A stretch of 64,000 bases of DNA, from assembly GCF_024435355.1 (NCBI RefSeq), contig NZ_JAMJWG010000001.1:620001-684000 (forward strand). Direction: 5' to 3'. Source of the DNA: Streptomyces odontomachi (GTDB taxonomy: Bacteria > Actinomycetota > Actinomycetes > Streptomycetales > Streptomycetaceae). The notes beneath the pieces are model-generated. The model saw nothing but the letters and a program-made list of their open reading frames with translations, ran no database searches and had not been told where the DNA came from. This document shows, in pieces, positions 17,700 to 25,404 of this stretch. A program made the position numbers and the translations under genes. The stretch's first letter is position 1, and the number at the start of each line of letters is the position of its first letter.

Positions 17700-18683
17700 G
17701 TGCGTCTTCGTCGCTTCGGCCGGACTGGGTGGCAAGTCGGCGAGATCGGCTACGGTATGTGGGGCATCGGCGGCGGCCCCGGTGGCTGGACAGGCGGTGA
17801 CGAGGACAGCGGGCGCGAGGCGCTGCGCCTCGCCGTGGATCAGGGCTGTACCTTCTTCGACACCGCCTGGATCTACGGCCGAGGCCACAGCGAGCTGCTG
17901 CTGGGCGAGTTACGCGCCGAGTACCCCGACGGGGCGATCCGGATCGCCACCAAGATTCCGCCGCTGGACCGGAACTGGCCCACTCGCCCGGGCGCCCGCT
18001 TCACCGAGGTCTTCCCCGACGCGCACGTGGCGAAGTATCTGGCGCTCAGCCTGAAGAACCTCGGGGTGCAGCGCATCGACCTGATGCAGTACCACGTGTG
18101 GGACGACAGCTGGGCGGCCGATGACGAGTGGCTCGCCCAGGCGGCCCGGATGAAGGAACGCGGCCTGGTCGAGGCGGTCGGCATCAGCGTCAACCGGTGG
18201 GAGCCCAGCAACGTGCTGGCCGCGCTGGAGACCGGCTTGGTCGACTCCGTTCAGGTGATCTACAACATCTTCGACCAGGCCCCGGAGGACGAGCTCTTCG
18301 CCGCCTGCACCCGGCACGACGTCGCCGTGATCGCCCGGGTACCGTTCGACGAGGGCACCCTCACCGGCACCCTGACCAAGGACACCCGCTGGCCCGAAGG
18401 GGACTGGCGCAACAGCTACTTCGTCCCGGCCAACCTCGCGGCCAGCGTGGCACGCGCCGATCGCCTGCGCCCCGTCGTCCCCGAGGGGATGACCATGCCA
18501 CAGCTCGCCCTGCGCTTCATCCTCCAGCACCCGGCCGTCAGCACGGTGATTCCCGGTATGCGCACCCCCGCGCACGTCCGAGCCAATCTGTCCGTCAGCG
18601 ACGGAGTCGCCCTGCCGGCCGAGCTGATGGACGAGCTGCGCTCCCACCGCTGGGACCGGGTGCCGACGGAGTGGTCGCAGTGA
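17700..18683 (+). CDS. Aldo/keto reductase
   Basis: This 327-residue TIM-barrel oxidoreductase has the tetrad regions FFDTAWIYGRGHSE (D and Y), IATKIPPLD (K) and LMQYHVWDD (H), and C-terminal NADPH contacts near VIPGMRTPAHVRANL. The GTG at 17700 is preceded by GAGGGGAT; the frame extends upstream without a ribosome site. It is divergent from the A-T-R gene (81 bases between starts) and its stop overlaps the ATP-grasp start. In the cluster it could reduce the aldehyde or imine released by the reductase domain, or act on a sugar or keto precursor. Confidence 0.85.
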   Translation: MRLRRFGRTGWQVGEIGYGMWGIGGGPGGWTGGDEDSGREALRLAVDQGCTFFDTAWIYGRGHSELLLGELRAEYPDGAIRIATKIPPLDRNWPTRPGARFTEVFPDAHVAKYLALSLKNLGVQRIDLMQYHVWDDSWAADDEWLAQAARMKERGLVEAVGISVNRWEPSNVLAALETGLVDSVQVIYNIFDQAPEDELFAACTRHDVAVIARVPFDEGTLTGTLTKDTRWPEGDWRNSYFVPANLAASVARADRLRPVVPEGMTMPQLALRFILQHPAVSTVIPGMRTPAHVRANLSVSDGVALPAELMDELRSHRWDRVPTEWSQ

Positions 18684-19936
18684 CACCGCCGAAACGGCCC
18701 GTCGTGGCCGTGGTCGACCCCGTCTCGACGGGCTCCCAACTCGCCGAGGGGTTCGCCGGGCGCGGCTGGGACACCGTGGCCGTCTTCACCCCGGGACAGA
18801 TGCCGGCGGCGTACCGGCAGTCCTTTCGTCCCGAGGGCTACCGGGCCGTCATCGATCTCGGATCGGTGGCCGACCCGGCCGCCGAAGTCTCCCGCCATCA
18901 GCCGTCGCTGGTCATCACCGGCTCCGAATGGGGAGTACGTGCCGCCGACGAGCTCGCCGAGCGGCTCTGCCTGTTGGGCAACGGCACCCGGCTCAGTCCC
19001 TCCCGCCGCGACAAGTACGCGATGGTCGAACAGCTGCGCCTGGCCGGGGTGGACGCCGCGGAGAGCATCGCCTGCGACGACGTGGAGAAGATGATCGACT
19101 GGGCCGACGCCGGCGGCCACTGGCCGCTGGTGGTCAAGCCGTTGGCGAGCGCGGGCTCCGACTCGGTGGCGATCTGCGCCGACGAGGCCCAGGCCCGCGC
19201 CGCCTTCGCCCGTATCCACCGGCGGAGCGACCAGATGGGCAACTTCAACGAGCTGGTCCTCGCCCAGGAGTGCCTCGCCGGCGCCCAGTACTTCGTCAAC
19301 ACGGTGAGCCGGGACGGGCGCCACTTCGTCCACGAGATCTGGCGCGAGCAGCGGGCGAGCGTCGACGGCGCCGTCGTCTACGACTACCAGGACCTGCTGG
19401 CCCCCGACGGTGATCCCCAGCGAGACCTGGCCGCCTACGTGGCACGGGTGCTCGACGCTCTCGGCATCGCCCACGGCCCCGCACACGCCGAGGTGATGCT
19501 CACCGCGCGCGGACCCGTACTCATCGAGATCGGCGCGCGGCTGGAGGGCGCCGTCACCTCCCGCGGCCCTCGGGCCGCCACCGGCCACAGCCAGGTGTCG
19601 CTCACCGTCGACGCGTACACCGATCCCGCCGCGTTCGCCCGCCTGCCCGGCACCGACTACCGGCTCCTGCGGAGCCTGCGGGTGGTGTGCCTGATCGCCG
19701 CGCAGGACGGGCACCTGGCTGCCGGACCGCTCGCGCAGGTGCGCGCGCTGCCCAGCTACCTCTGCGGCTCGACCGACCTGCTGGCCGGCGGAGACGAGGT
19801 CCGCCGTACCGTCGACCTGTTCAGCTCGCCCGGACACCTGTATCTGCTCGGCGACCGCGAGCAGATCGAGCACGACTACCGGCGCGTTCGCGAGATCGAG
19901 CAGGCCGGCCTGTACCAGGGCGAGCCCGCCGGATGA
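18680..19936 (+). CDS. ATP-grasp ligase
   Basis: This 418-residue protein has the ATP-grasp architecture. The N-terminal alpha/beta domain contains VVAVVDPVSTGSQLAEGF. It is followed by DKYAMVEQLRLAGVD, the lysine strand PLVVKPLASAGSDSVAIC, VLAQECLAGAQYFVNTV, and the metal-binding AEVMLTARGPVLIEIGARLEG (E...E-x-N-type site with A/R at the asparagine position). It resembles amino-acid ligases of the BacD type that join two amino acids through an acyl-phosphate. It is translationally coupled on both sides (GTGA, ATGA). I infer peptide or amide formation with the cluster product; substrates are unknown. Confidence 0.85.
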   Translation: MTPPKRPVVAVVDPVSTGSQLAEGFAGRGWDTVAVFTPGQMPAAYRQSFRPEGYRAVIDLGSVADPAAEVSRHQPSLVITGSEWGVRAADELAERLCLLGNGTRLSPSRRDKYAMVEQLRLAGVDAAESIACDDVEKMIDWADAGGHWPLVVKPLASAGSDSVAICADEAQARAAFARIHRRSDQMGNFNELVLAQECLAGAQYFVNTVSRDGRHFVHEIWREQRASVDGAVVYDYQDLLAPDGDPQRDLAAYVARVLDALGIAHGPAHAEVMLTARGPVLIEIGARLEGAVTSRGPRAATGHSQVSLTVDAYTDPAAFARLPGTDYRLLRSLRVVCLIAAQDGHLAAGPLAQVRALPSYLCGSTDLLAGGDEVRRTVDLFSSPGHLYLLGDREQIEHDYRRVREIEQAGLYQGEPAG

Positions 19937-21060
19937 GAGTGCGGCACATCCACAGCGTCCACGAACTCAAACCCGCGGACTGGGACCGACTGTCGGCCGG
20001 CCGCAGCGTCTACCTCGGCCGCCCCTGGCTGGAATGGGCCGAAGGTTCCGACGACTACGAGAGCCGGTACCTGCTCGCGGAGGAACCGGACGGCTCCGTG
20101 GTCGGCGCGCTGCCCACCTATTTCTGGCGCGGCGGCTCCGGTGTCTCCATGAACCAGGCCTACCACCCGCTCGACCTGCTCGCCGTCCCTCGCCTGGGAA
20201 CCGAGGCGGAGGCCGACCGGCACCTCTGGATGCCGCTGCTTCTGCTCGGCTCGAGGGCCGGCTACCACGGCGGCGTACTCGTCGACCCGGCGCTGCCCGC
20301 GGCGGGCCGCGCGCGGGTGATCGCCCGGCTGATCCAGGCGGCGGCCGAGTTGGCCGAGACCCTCGGTGCCGCGGCGACGGCCCTGCTGTACGCACCGCAG
20401 GCCCACGCCGAGGAGTGCCTCGCCGCGCTCGCCGCACTCGCGCCCGACGTACCGACGCCCTCGTACGCCCCGCTGTCCGCGGAGGCGATCATCCCGGTCG
20501 CGACGGTGGACACCGAACGCTCCGCCCGGCGCCGCCGCGAATGGCAGCGCGAAGCCCGCGCCTTCGCCGACTCGGGCGGCTCGGTCCACCGCGTCCGCCT
20601 CTCCGAGTGCTACCGGCAGGCCGGCCCGCTGCTCGGCCTGCTCCAGCGCAAGTACGGCGCGGATGACACCGACGAGTCGATGACGGCGTACCTGGGGCAG
20701 CAGGCGGCCTGTCTCGATCCGTGGAGCGAGGTCTTCCTCGAACGCCGCGACGGCCGCCTCACCGGCTTCGCCCTCTGCTACCTCTGGGGCGACACCCTGC
20801 ACGTACGCGCCGCCGGCTTCGCCCCTGACGCCGGCCCGTACGCCTACTTCAACCTCGCCGTCTACGAGCCGCTCGCCCTCGCGGCGTCACGCGGCCTTGC
20901 CTGGCTCGACCTCGGCACCGGCGCCTACCGTGGCAAGCTCCTGCGCGGCGCCCGGCTGCGCACCACCCACGCCCTGGTCTGGCCCCCGCGGGGAAGCCGG
21001 GAGTCGGTACGCTCCGCGCTCCTGCTGCCCGGCGAGGACTACCTGGACGCGACCGGCTGA
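19933..21060 (+). CDS. GNAT/FemAB-like acyltransferase (peptidogalycan-type)
   Basis: This 375-residue protein has a double GNAT layout. The N-terminal half includes SAGRSVYLGRPWLEWAEG. The C-terminal half includes RDGRLTGFALCYLWGDTLHVRAAG (middle omitted), FNLAVYEPLALAASRGLAWLDLGTG and AYRGKLLRGA, as in BioF2-like/FemAB-like acetyltransferases. Such proteins transfer acyl or aminoacyl groups from CoA, carrier or tRNA donors onto amines. The ATG at 19933 overlaps the ATP-grasp stop. As last gene of the three-gene operon it could acylate or aminoacylate the cluster product. The fold is likely, the donor unknown. Confidence 0.72.
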   Translation: MRVRHIHSVHELKPADWDRLSAGRSVYLGRPWLEWAEGSDDYESRYLLAEEPDGSVVGALPTYFWRGGSGVSMNQAYHPLDLLAVPRLGTEAEADRHLWMPLLLLGSRAGYHGGVLVDPALPAAGRARVIARLIQAAAELAETLGAAATALLYAPQAHAEECLAALAALAPDVPTPSYAPLSAEAIIPVATVDTERSARRRREWQREARAFADSGGSVHRVRLSECYRQAGPLLGLLQRKYGADDTDESMTAYLGQQAACLDPWSEVFLERRDGRLTGFALCYLWGDTLHVRAAGFAPDAGPYAYFNLAVYEPLALAASRGLAWLDLGTGAYRGKLLRGARLRTTHALVWPPRGSRESVRSALLLPGEDYLDATG

Positions 21061-21067
21061 CCCCTTC

Positions 21068-21123
21068 GGCGGCGAGCCCCGGCCGGCGGTACGGCTCCCC
21101 ATCGAGGCCGGGGCCCCGCCGCC
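21068..21123. terminator. Hairpin terminator between converging operons
   Basis: CCCCGGCC at 21077-21084 pairs with 21106-21113, and the outer GGCGGCG (21068-21074) pairs with 21117-21123 across a small internal loop. It lies between the acyltransferase stop and the convergent lysA-like stop. Confidence 0.75.
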
Positions 21124-21157
21124 GGGTGCCCCGCGGTCTCGGAGGGGGAGCCCGGTC

Positions 21158-22468
21158 TCACAGCTTGCTGTCCGGCAGGCCCAGTTCCGCCTCGATCAGG
21201 TCCGCATAGGTGTCACGGCGGCGGATCAGACGGCTGGTGGAGCCGTCCACGAGCACCTCGGCCGGGCGCAGCGAGGAGTTGTACTGGCTGGCCATCGCCA
21301 TGCCGTAGGCGCCGGCACCGAAGATGCAGATGACGTCGCCCTCGGCGAGCGTCGGCAGCCGGCGCTCCCGGGCGAGGTAGTCGGTCGACTCGCAGATCGG
21401 CCCGGCGATGTCGTAGCCGGTGAGGCCGGGCAGGTCGATCCACCCGGAGCGGGTCGGGGGCGCCAGGCGGTCGACGGGACGGACGGGCCACATGAAGTGG
21501 AAAGAGTCGTACAGCGCGGCGCGGATGAGATTGTTCATCCCGGCGTCGACGATCGCCACCCGGTGCCGCCCGGCGTCCTTCAGATAGCGCACCCGGGTCA
21601 GCAGGACACCGGCGTTCGCGGCGATCGAGCGTCCGGGCTCCATGACGACCTTGCCGCCGGCCGCCACGAACGGCTTGAGGACGGGCGTGATCGCATCGGC
21701 GTACACCCCCCAGCCCGGTGCGGCACCCGTCTCGTACTCGGCGGCGAACCCGCCGCCCATGTTGACGAGTTCGATCTCGTGGCCGTCGGCCCTCAGCTTG
21801 TCGACCAGGTCCAGCACTCGGGTGAGCGCGACGGTGTAGGGCTCGGGGGAGTGGATCGGTGAGCCCAGGTGGACATGGACACCGGTCAGCCGGACGTGGT
21901 CCAGCAGCGAGGCGCGGGCGAACAGCCGGGGCACCCGCTCCAGGTCGATGCCGAACTTGCTGCCCCGGACACCCGTGGTGGTCTTCTCCGGGGTCCCCTC
22001 GCTCTGCACGTCGGGGTTGACCCGGATCGCGGCCCGCGCGGTACGGCCCATCGACCGGGCCACCCGGCCCAGGAGTTCGAGCTCCGACTCGGACTCGACG
22101 TTGACGCAGCCGATCCCGGCGGCGATGGCCTCGCGCAGTTCCGACTCGGACTTGCCGACCCCGGCGAAGACGATCCGCTCGGCAGGGATGCCCGCAGTGA
22201 GAGCCCGGTGCAGCTCGCCGCCGCTGACCACGTCCGCCCCGGCGCCGCCCGCGCCCAGCTCGTGCAGCAGATGGAGGTTGCTGCACGTCTTCACCGCGTA
22301 GCAGACCAGCGGGTGCAACTCGGAGAAGGCCGCGGTGAGATCCGCGAGGTGCGTACGGAAGGTGTCGCGCGAGTAGACGTACGTCGGGGTGCCGTGTTCG
22401 GCGGCCAGCTCCTCCAGGTCCACACCCTCGCAGCGCAGCACTCCGTCGTGATAGTGAAACCTGTCCAC
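21158..22468 (-). CDS. lysA: Diaminopimelate decarboxylase-like PLP enzyme
   Basis: This 436-residue fold-type III PLP decarboxylase has the lysine in CYAVKTCSN (usual form YAVKANSN), GGELHRAL, HVHLGSPI, the phosphate loop NMGGGFAAEY, EPGRSIAANAG, and the active-site cysteine loop PICESTDYLA. It normally converts meso-diaminopimelate to lysine. In this position (after two radical SAM genes and an exporter, convergent with an ATP-grasp operon) it may instead supply lysine to the cluster or decarboxylate a conjugate, as SbnH and PvsE do in siderophore pathways. The GTG start follows GGAAGGA. It probably has its own promoter, since TAGGAT lies upstream in the 75-base gap. Whether it is the cell's only lysA cannot be judged here. 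Confidence 0.88.
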   Translation of the reverse strand: MDRFHYHDGVLRCEGVDLEELAAEHGTPTYVYSRDTFRTHLADLTAAFSELHPLVCYAVKTCSNLHLLHELGAGGAGADVVSGGELHRALTAGIPAERIVFAGVGKSESELREAIAAGIGCVNVESESELELLGRVARSMGRTARAAIRVNPDVQSEGTPEKTTTGVRGSKFGIDLERVPRLFARASLLDHVRLTGVHVHLGSPIHSPEPYTVALTRVLDLVDKLRADGHEIELVNMGGGFAAEYETGAAPGWGVYADAITPVLKPFVAAGGKVVMEPGRSIAANAGVLLTRVRYLKDAGRHRVAIVDAGMNNLIRAALYDSFHFMWPVRPVDRLAPPTRSGWIDLPGLTGYDIAGPICESTDYLARERRLPTLAEGDVICIFGAGAYGMAMASQYNSSLRPAEVLVDGSTSRLIRRRDTYADLIEAELGLPDSKL

Positions 22469-22543
22469 CGGCGTCCTTCCAAGAGCTCAACGGTCGGGGA
22501 CGATCCTAGTCGAAGCCCCAGTTCGAAAGGCCCTGTTGTCACC

Positions 22544-23812
22544 CTAAGTTGACACGAGGTCGGCCGGTAGGGCCTGCCTGCGAGGGAGGGGCGAACAGAT
22601 GATCGCAAGCGGCCCGAACAACAACGCGCCGGACATCACCCACAGCGCCTCGCGCAGTCCCAGGACGGTGCCGAGCGCGCCACCGGCCAGGGTGCCCAGG
22701 GGCACCATGCCGTACGCGACGAACCGGAAGGAAGCGTTCATCCGGCCGGTCATGGTGTCCGGTGTGAGGGTCTGGCGCAGCGATACCTGGAGGACGTTGG
22801 AGAGACCGGTCGCCAGGCCGGAGACGGCGAACCCCGTGCAGACCACGGCGAAAACGGCGAGTCGGCCGCCCGAGGCCGCGGGCACCAGCAGGAACGCGCT
22901 ACAGCCCAGCACGGAGCCGGCCGCGATGGTGGGTCCCAGGCCGATCCGGCGGGCCCAGCCCTCGGACAGGAAGGTGCCGAGCGTCGAGCCGATGCCGGCC
23001 GCCGCGAGCGACAGTCCGAGCAGCAGCGGCGAGAATCCCAACTCGCGCACCGCATAGACCAGGTAGAGGACCAGGGCGCCTTGCTCGCAGGCGTTGAACA
23101 CGGCCGTCTCGATGGCCAGCGCCCGCAGTTCGGGCTGGCCGAACACGAAGACCAGCCCGGCCCTGACGTCCTGCCACCAGGTGGCCGCCGCCTGCCGTAC
23201 TCCGCCCGGCGCCGCCTTCTCGACGGCCTGTCGGGGCGTCGGCCTGATCAGGGCCAGGGTGAGTGCCGAGAAGGCGAAGGAGAACGCGTCGATGACCAGG
23301 GCGCCGGCCGCGCCGACCGCGGTGCAGACCAGCCCGCTCAGACCCGGCCCGCCGAGATCGGCGGCGGACTGGCTGGCCTGGAGGTTGCGGTTGGCGCGGG
23401 TGAGTCTGTCGCGGCCGACGAGCTGGGGGACATAGGCGAGGTTCGCCGAGTCGAAGATCACCTGGAAGACGCCGACCAGGAACGGCACGGCGTACAGCCA
23501 CCACAGCCGCAGCCAACCCATCGCGTGCAGTACCGGCAGGACGAGCACCAGTGCCGCACGGGCGACGTCCGCGACGATCATCAGCCGGCGGCGGTCCCCC
23601 CGGTCGACGAGGGGGCCCAGCGGCAGCGCGAAGAGCAGGAACGGCAGATAGCGCAGGGCGGCGATCACTCCGAGCTGCCCGGCATTCGCGTCGAGCGAGA
23701 CCACCGCGAGCAACGGGAGGGCCAGCGTGCCCAACTGGGTACCGACCAGGGACAGGCTCTGGCCGAGCCAGAGGGCGCCGAAACCGTACCGCCGTCGCGG
23801 TGGTGCGGTCAC
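22544..23812 (-). CDS. MFS exporter, EntS-like
   Basis: This 422-residue membrane protein has about 12 helices and belongs to the MFS_3/EntS branch: LWLGQSLSLVGTQLGTLALPLL in helix 1, LGPLVDRGDRRRLMIVADVARAALV in the first loop, and a later DTMTGRMNASFRFVAYGMVPLG. These landmarks are characteristic of exporters of siderophores and other secondary metabolites. The GTG start at 23812 follows GGAAGAGGAG and lies 18 bases after the radical SAM gene, so it belongs to that operon. I infer export or self-resistance for the cluster product. Confidence 0.87.
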   Translation of the reverse strand: MTAPPRRRYGFGALWLGQSLSLVGTQLGTLALPLLAVVSLDANAGQLGVIAALRYLPFLLFALPLGPLVDRGDRRRLMIVADVARAALVLVLPVLHAMGWLRLWWLYAVPFLVGVFQVIFDSANLAYVPQLVGRDRLTRANRNLQASQSAADLGGPGLSGLVCTAVGAAGALVIDAFSFAFSALTLALIRPTPRQAVEKAAPGGVRQAAATWWQDVRAGLVFVFGQPELRALAIETAVFNACEQGALVLYLVYAVRELGFSPLLLGLSLAAAGIGSTLGTFLSEGWARRIGLGPTIAAGSVLGCSAFLLVPAASGGRLAVFAVVCTGFAVSGLATGLSNVLQVSLRQTLTPDTMTGRMNASFRFVAYGMVPLGTLAGGALGTVLGLREALWVMSGALLFGPLAIICSPLPRRQALPADLVST

Positions 23813-23829
23813 ACGTAGCTCCTCTTCCT

Positions 23830-25404
23830 TCAGCCGCTGGTCTCGATCAGTGGCTTGCGGTGGATGCCGTCGTACTGGTCGATCAGGTCTCCGTTCAACT
23901 CCCGCATCATGCGCAGGCGTTCGTCGAGGAGATCATAATAGGAGAGGTGATCGCTGCTCATCGGTGAGAGGTAGACGCTGATCACCTCGGGGTTCTCTTC
24001 GATGTCGAATTCGAGCCGCTCGTGCTTGTTGCGGAAATCGGCCGTACCCGGCAGCAGTGTCCGGTTGTAGACGTTGAAGTACGGCACCACACGGGAGTCC
24101 CGGTCCAGCAGCGCCTCGCGCAGTTGGAGACTTCGGCGCAGATAGTGGTCGATCGCCGGCCGGTCGTCGCCGTCGTGGCCGATCAGCACGTTGAAGGTCT
24201 GATACGTGACGCCGAAGTCGAGCATCGCGTCGAGGATCTCCAGTTCCTCCTCGAAGCCGCGCAGTTTGTTGAACTTCGACGTCGGGTCGTCGCCGAGGAA
24301 CTCAAGCGGAATCTGCACGCGGTAGCAGCCGCGCCAGATGTCACCGGAGCGGTCGCTCCAGAACAGGTGCTCCATCAGTTCCAGGTCCGGCTGCCCGAGG
24401 TCCAGGAACTTGCCGAACTCCAGCCCGTTGGCGAACTCCCAGGAGAAGCCGTACTCCCGGGCCATCCGGAAGATCTCGAAGACCTCCTCGCGGCCGCTGC
24501 GGTGCAGCATGGTGCCGCGGCCGCTGCGCTGGAGCCGGGAGAGGATGTTGTCCTCCTGGAAGAGGATGTTGCGGATGCCCATCTCCCGGAAGTAGGCGAA
24601 GTGCTTCTCGACCGCCTCCGGCGACATGTGGCGGTACTTGCCCCGCATCGGTGTCGCGCAGAACGAGCAGGTGCGGTAGCAGCCGCGGGACGACTCGAAG
24701 CAGATGAACGGCGTGGCGACGTTCTGCGGCGGGGTGCCCTCGCCGGTGTCGTTGTAGTCCTGGTAGTTGGTGACGAGGTCGAGGGCCATCGGCTCCAACT
24801 CGTCCATCTTGAGGGACGGGCCGCCGAAGACGATGTACCCGCCGTTGTACTCACGGCAGAACGCCGCCTGGGTGAGAGGCTGTCCCTTGGCGACGGCCTC
24901 GATCACCTTGGCGAAGAGGTACTCGCCGTCCAGCTGGACGATCACGTCGAAGCCGTTGTCCAGGTACCACTCGGGGCGGGCGGTGGCGTCCATGCCGCCG
25001 CCGACCACCAGGGCCTTCGGGTTGACCGCCTTGGCGTGCTTGGCGAAGTCGGCGACGGAGCCCGCCGAGTTGGTGAAGTTGTTGGAGATGCCGATGATGT
25101 CGGCCTCGCGCAGCGTGGTGTCGTAGCGCTCGAACACCCCGCCGTAGCGCAGGCACTCGATCACCCGTGGCCCGTAGTCGAAGGACTTGTAGAGCACCGG
25201 CTCGTCCTCGTCCACCTGGGTGTCGATGATCCGCAGTTGGGCCTCGACGCCCCACTGCGCGAGGAAGCTGCGGGTGCCGGCCGCCAGTGTGGCCAGCGCG
25301 CTCTTCGGGTTGAGGACCCGTACGGGGCTGATCGTCTCGGCTTCCCCGGCGAACCGCTGGCCGGGGTAGGGCGCGTAGTAGAGATCGACGAGCATGCCGC
25401 TCAC
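23830..25404 (-). CDS. B12-binding radical SAM enzyme (second paralogue)
   Basis: This 524-residue protein has an N-terminal cobalamin-binding-like domain (about 1-190; NPKALVVGGGMDATARPEWYL) and a radical SAM core with the cluster motif CYRTCSFC (C-x3-C-x2-C). Next come MRGKYRHMSPEAVEKHF, FQEDNILSRLQRSG and VQIPLEFLGDD. No D-x-H-x-x-G is evident, so cobalamin may bind without the lower histidine ligand. Such enzymes methylate unactivated carbons or do ring contractions. The GTG at 25404 overlaps the stop of the first paralogue; an ATG nine bases later is an alternative. Sequence runs parallel to the upstream copy over its whole length, pointing to duplication and specialisation. Confidence 0.87.
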   Translation of the reverse strand: MSGMLVDLYYAPYPGQRFAGEAETISPVRVLNPKSALATLAAGTRSFLAQWGVEAQLRIIDTQVDEDEPVLYKSFDYGPRVIECLRYGGVFERYDTTLREADIIGISNNFTNSAGSVADFAKHAKAVNPKALVVGGGMDATARPEWYLDNGFDVIVQLDGEYLFAKVIEAVAKGQPLTQAAFCREYNGGYIVFGGPSLKMDELEPMALDLVTNYQDYNDTGEGTPPQNVATPFICFESSRGCYRTCSFCATPMRGKYRHMSPEAVEKHFAYFREMGIRNILFQEDNILSRLQRSGRGTMLHRSGREEVFEIFRMAREYGFSWEFANGLEFGKFLDLGQPDLELMEHLFWSDRSGDIWRGCYRVQIPLEFLGDDPTSKFNKLRGFEEELEILDAMLDFGVTYQTFNVLIGHDGDDRPAIDHYLRRSLQLREALLDRDSRVVPYFNVYNRTLLPGTADFRNKHERLEFDIEENPEVISVYLSPMSSDHLSYYDLLDERLRMMRELNGDLIDQYDGIHRKPLIETSG

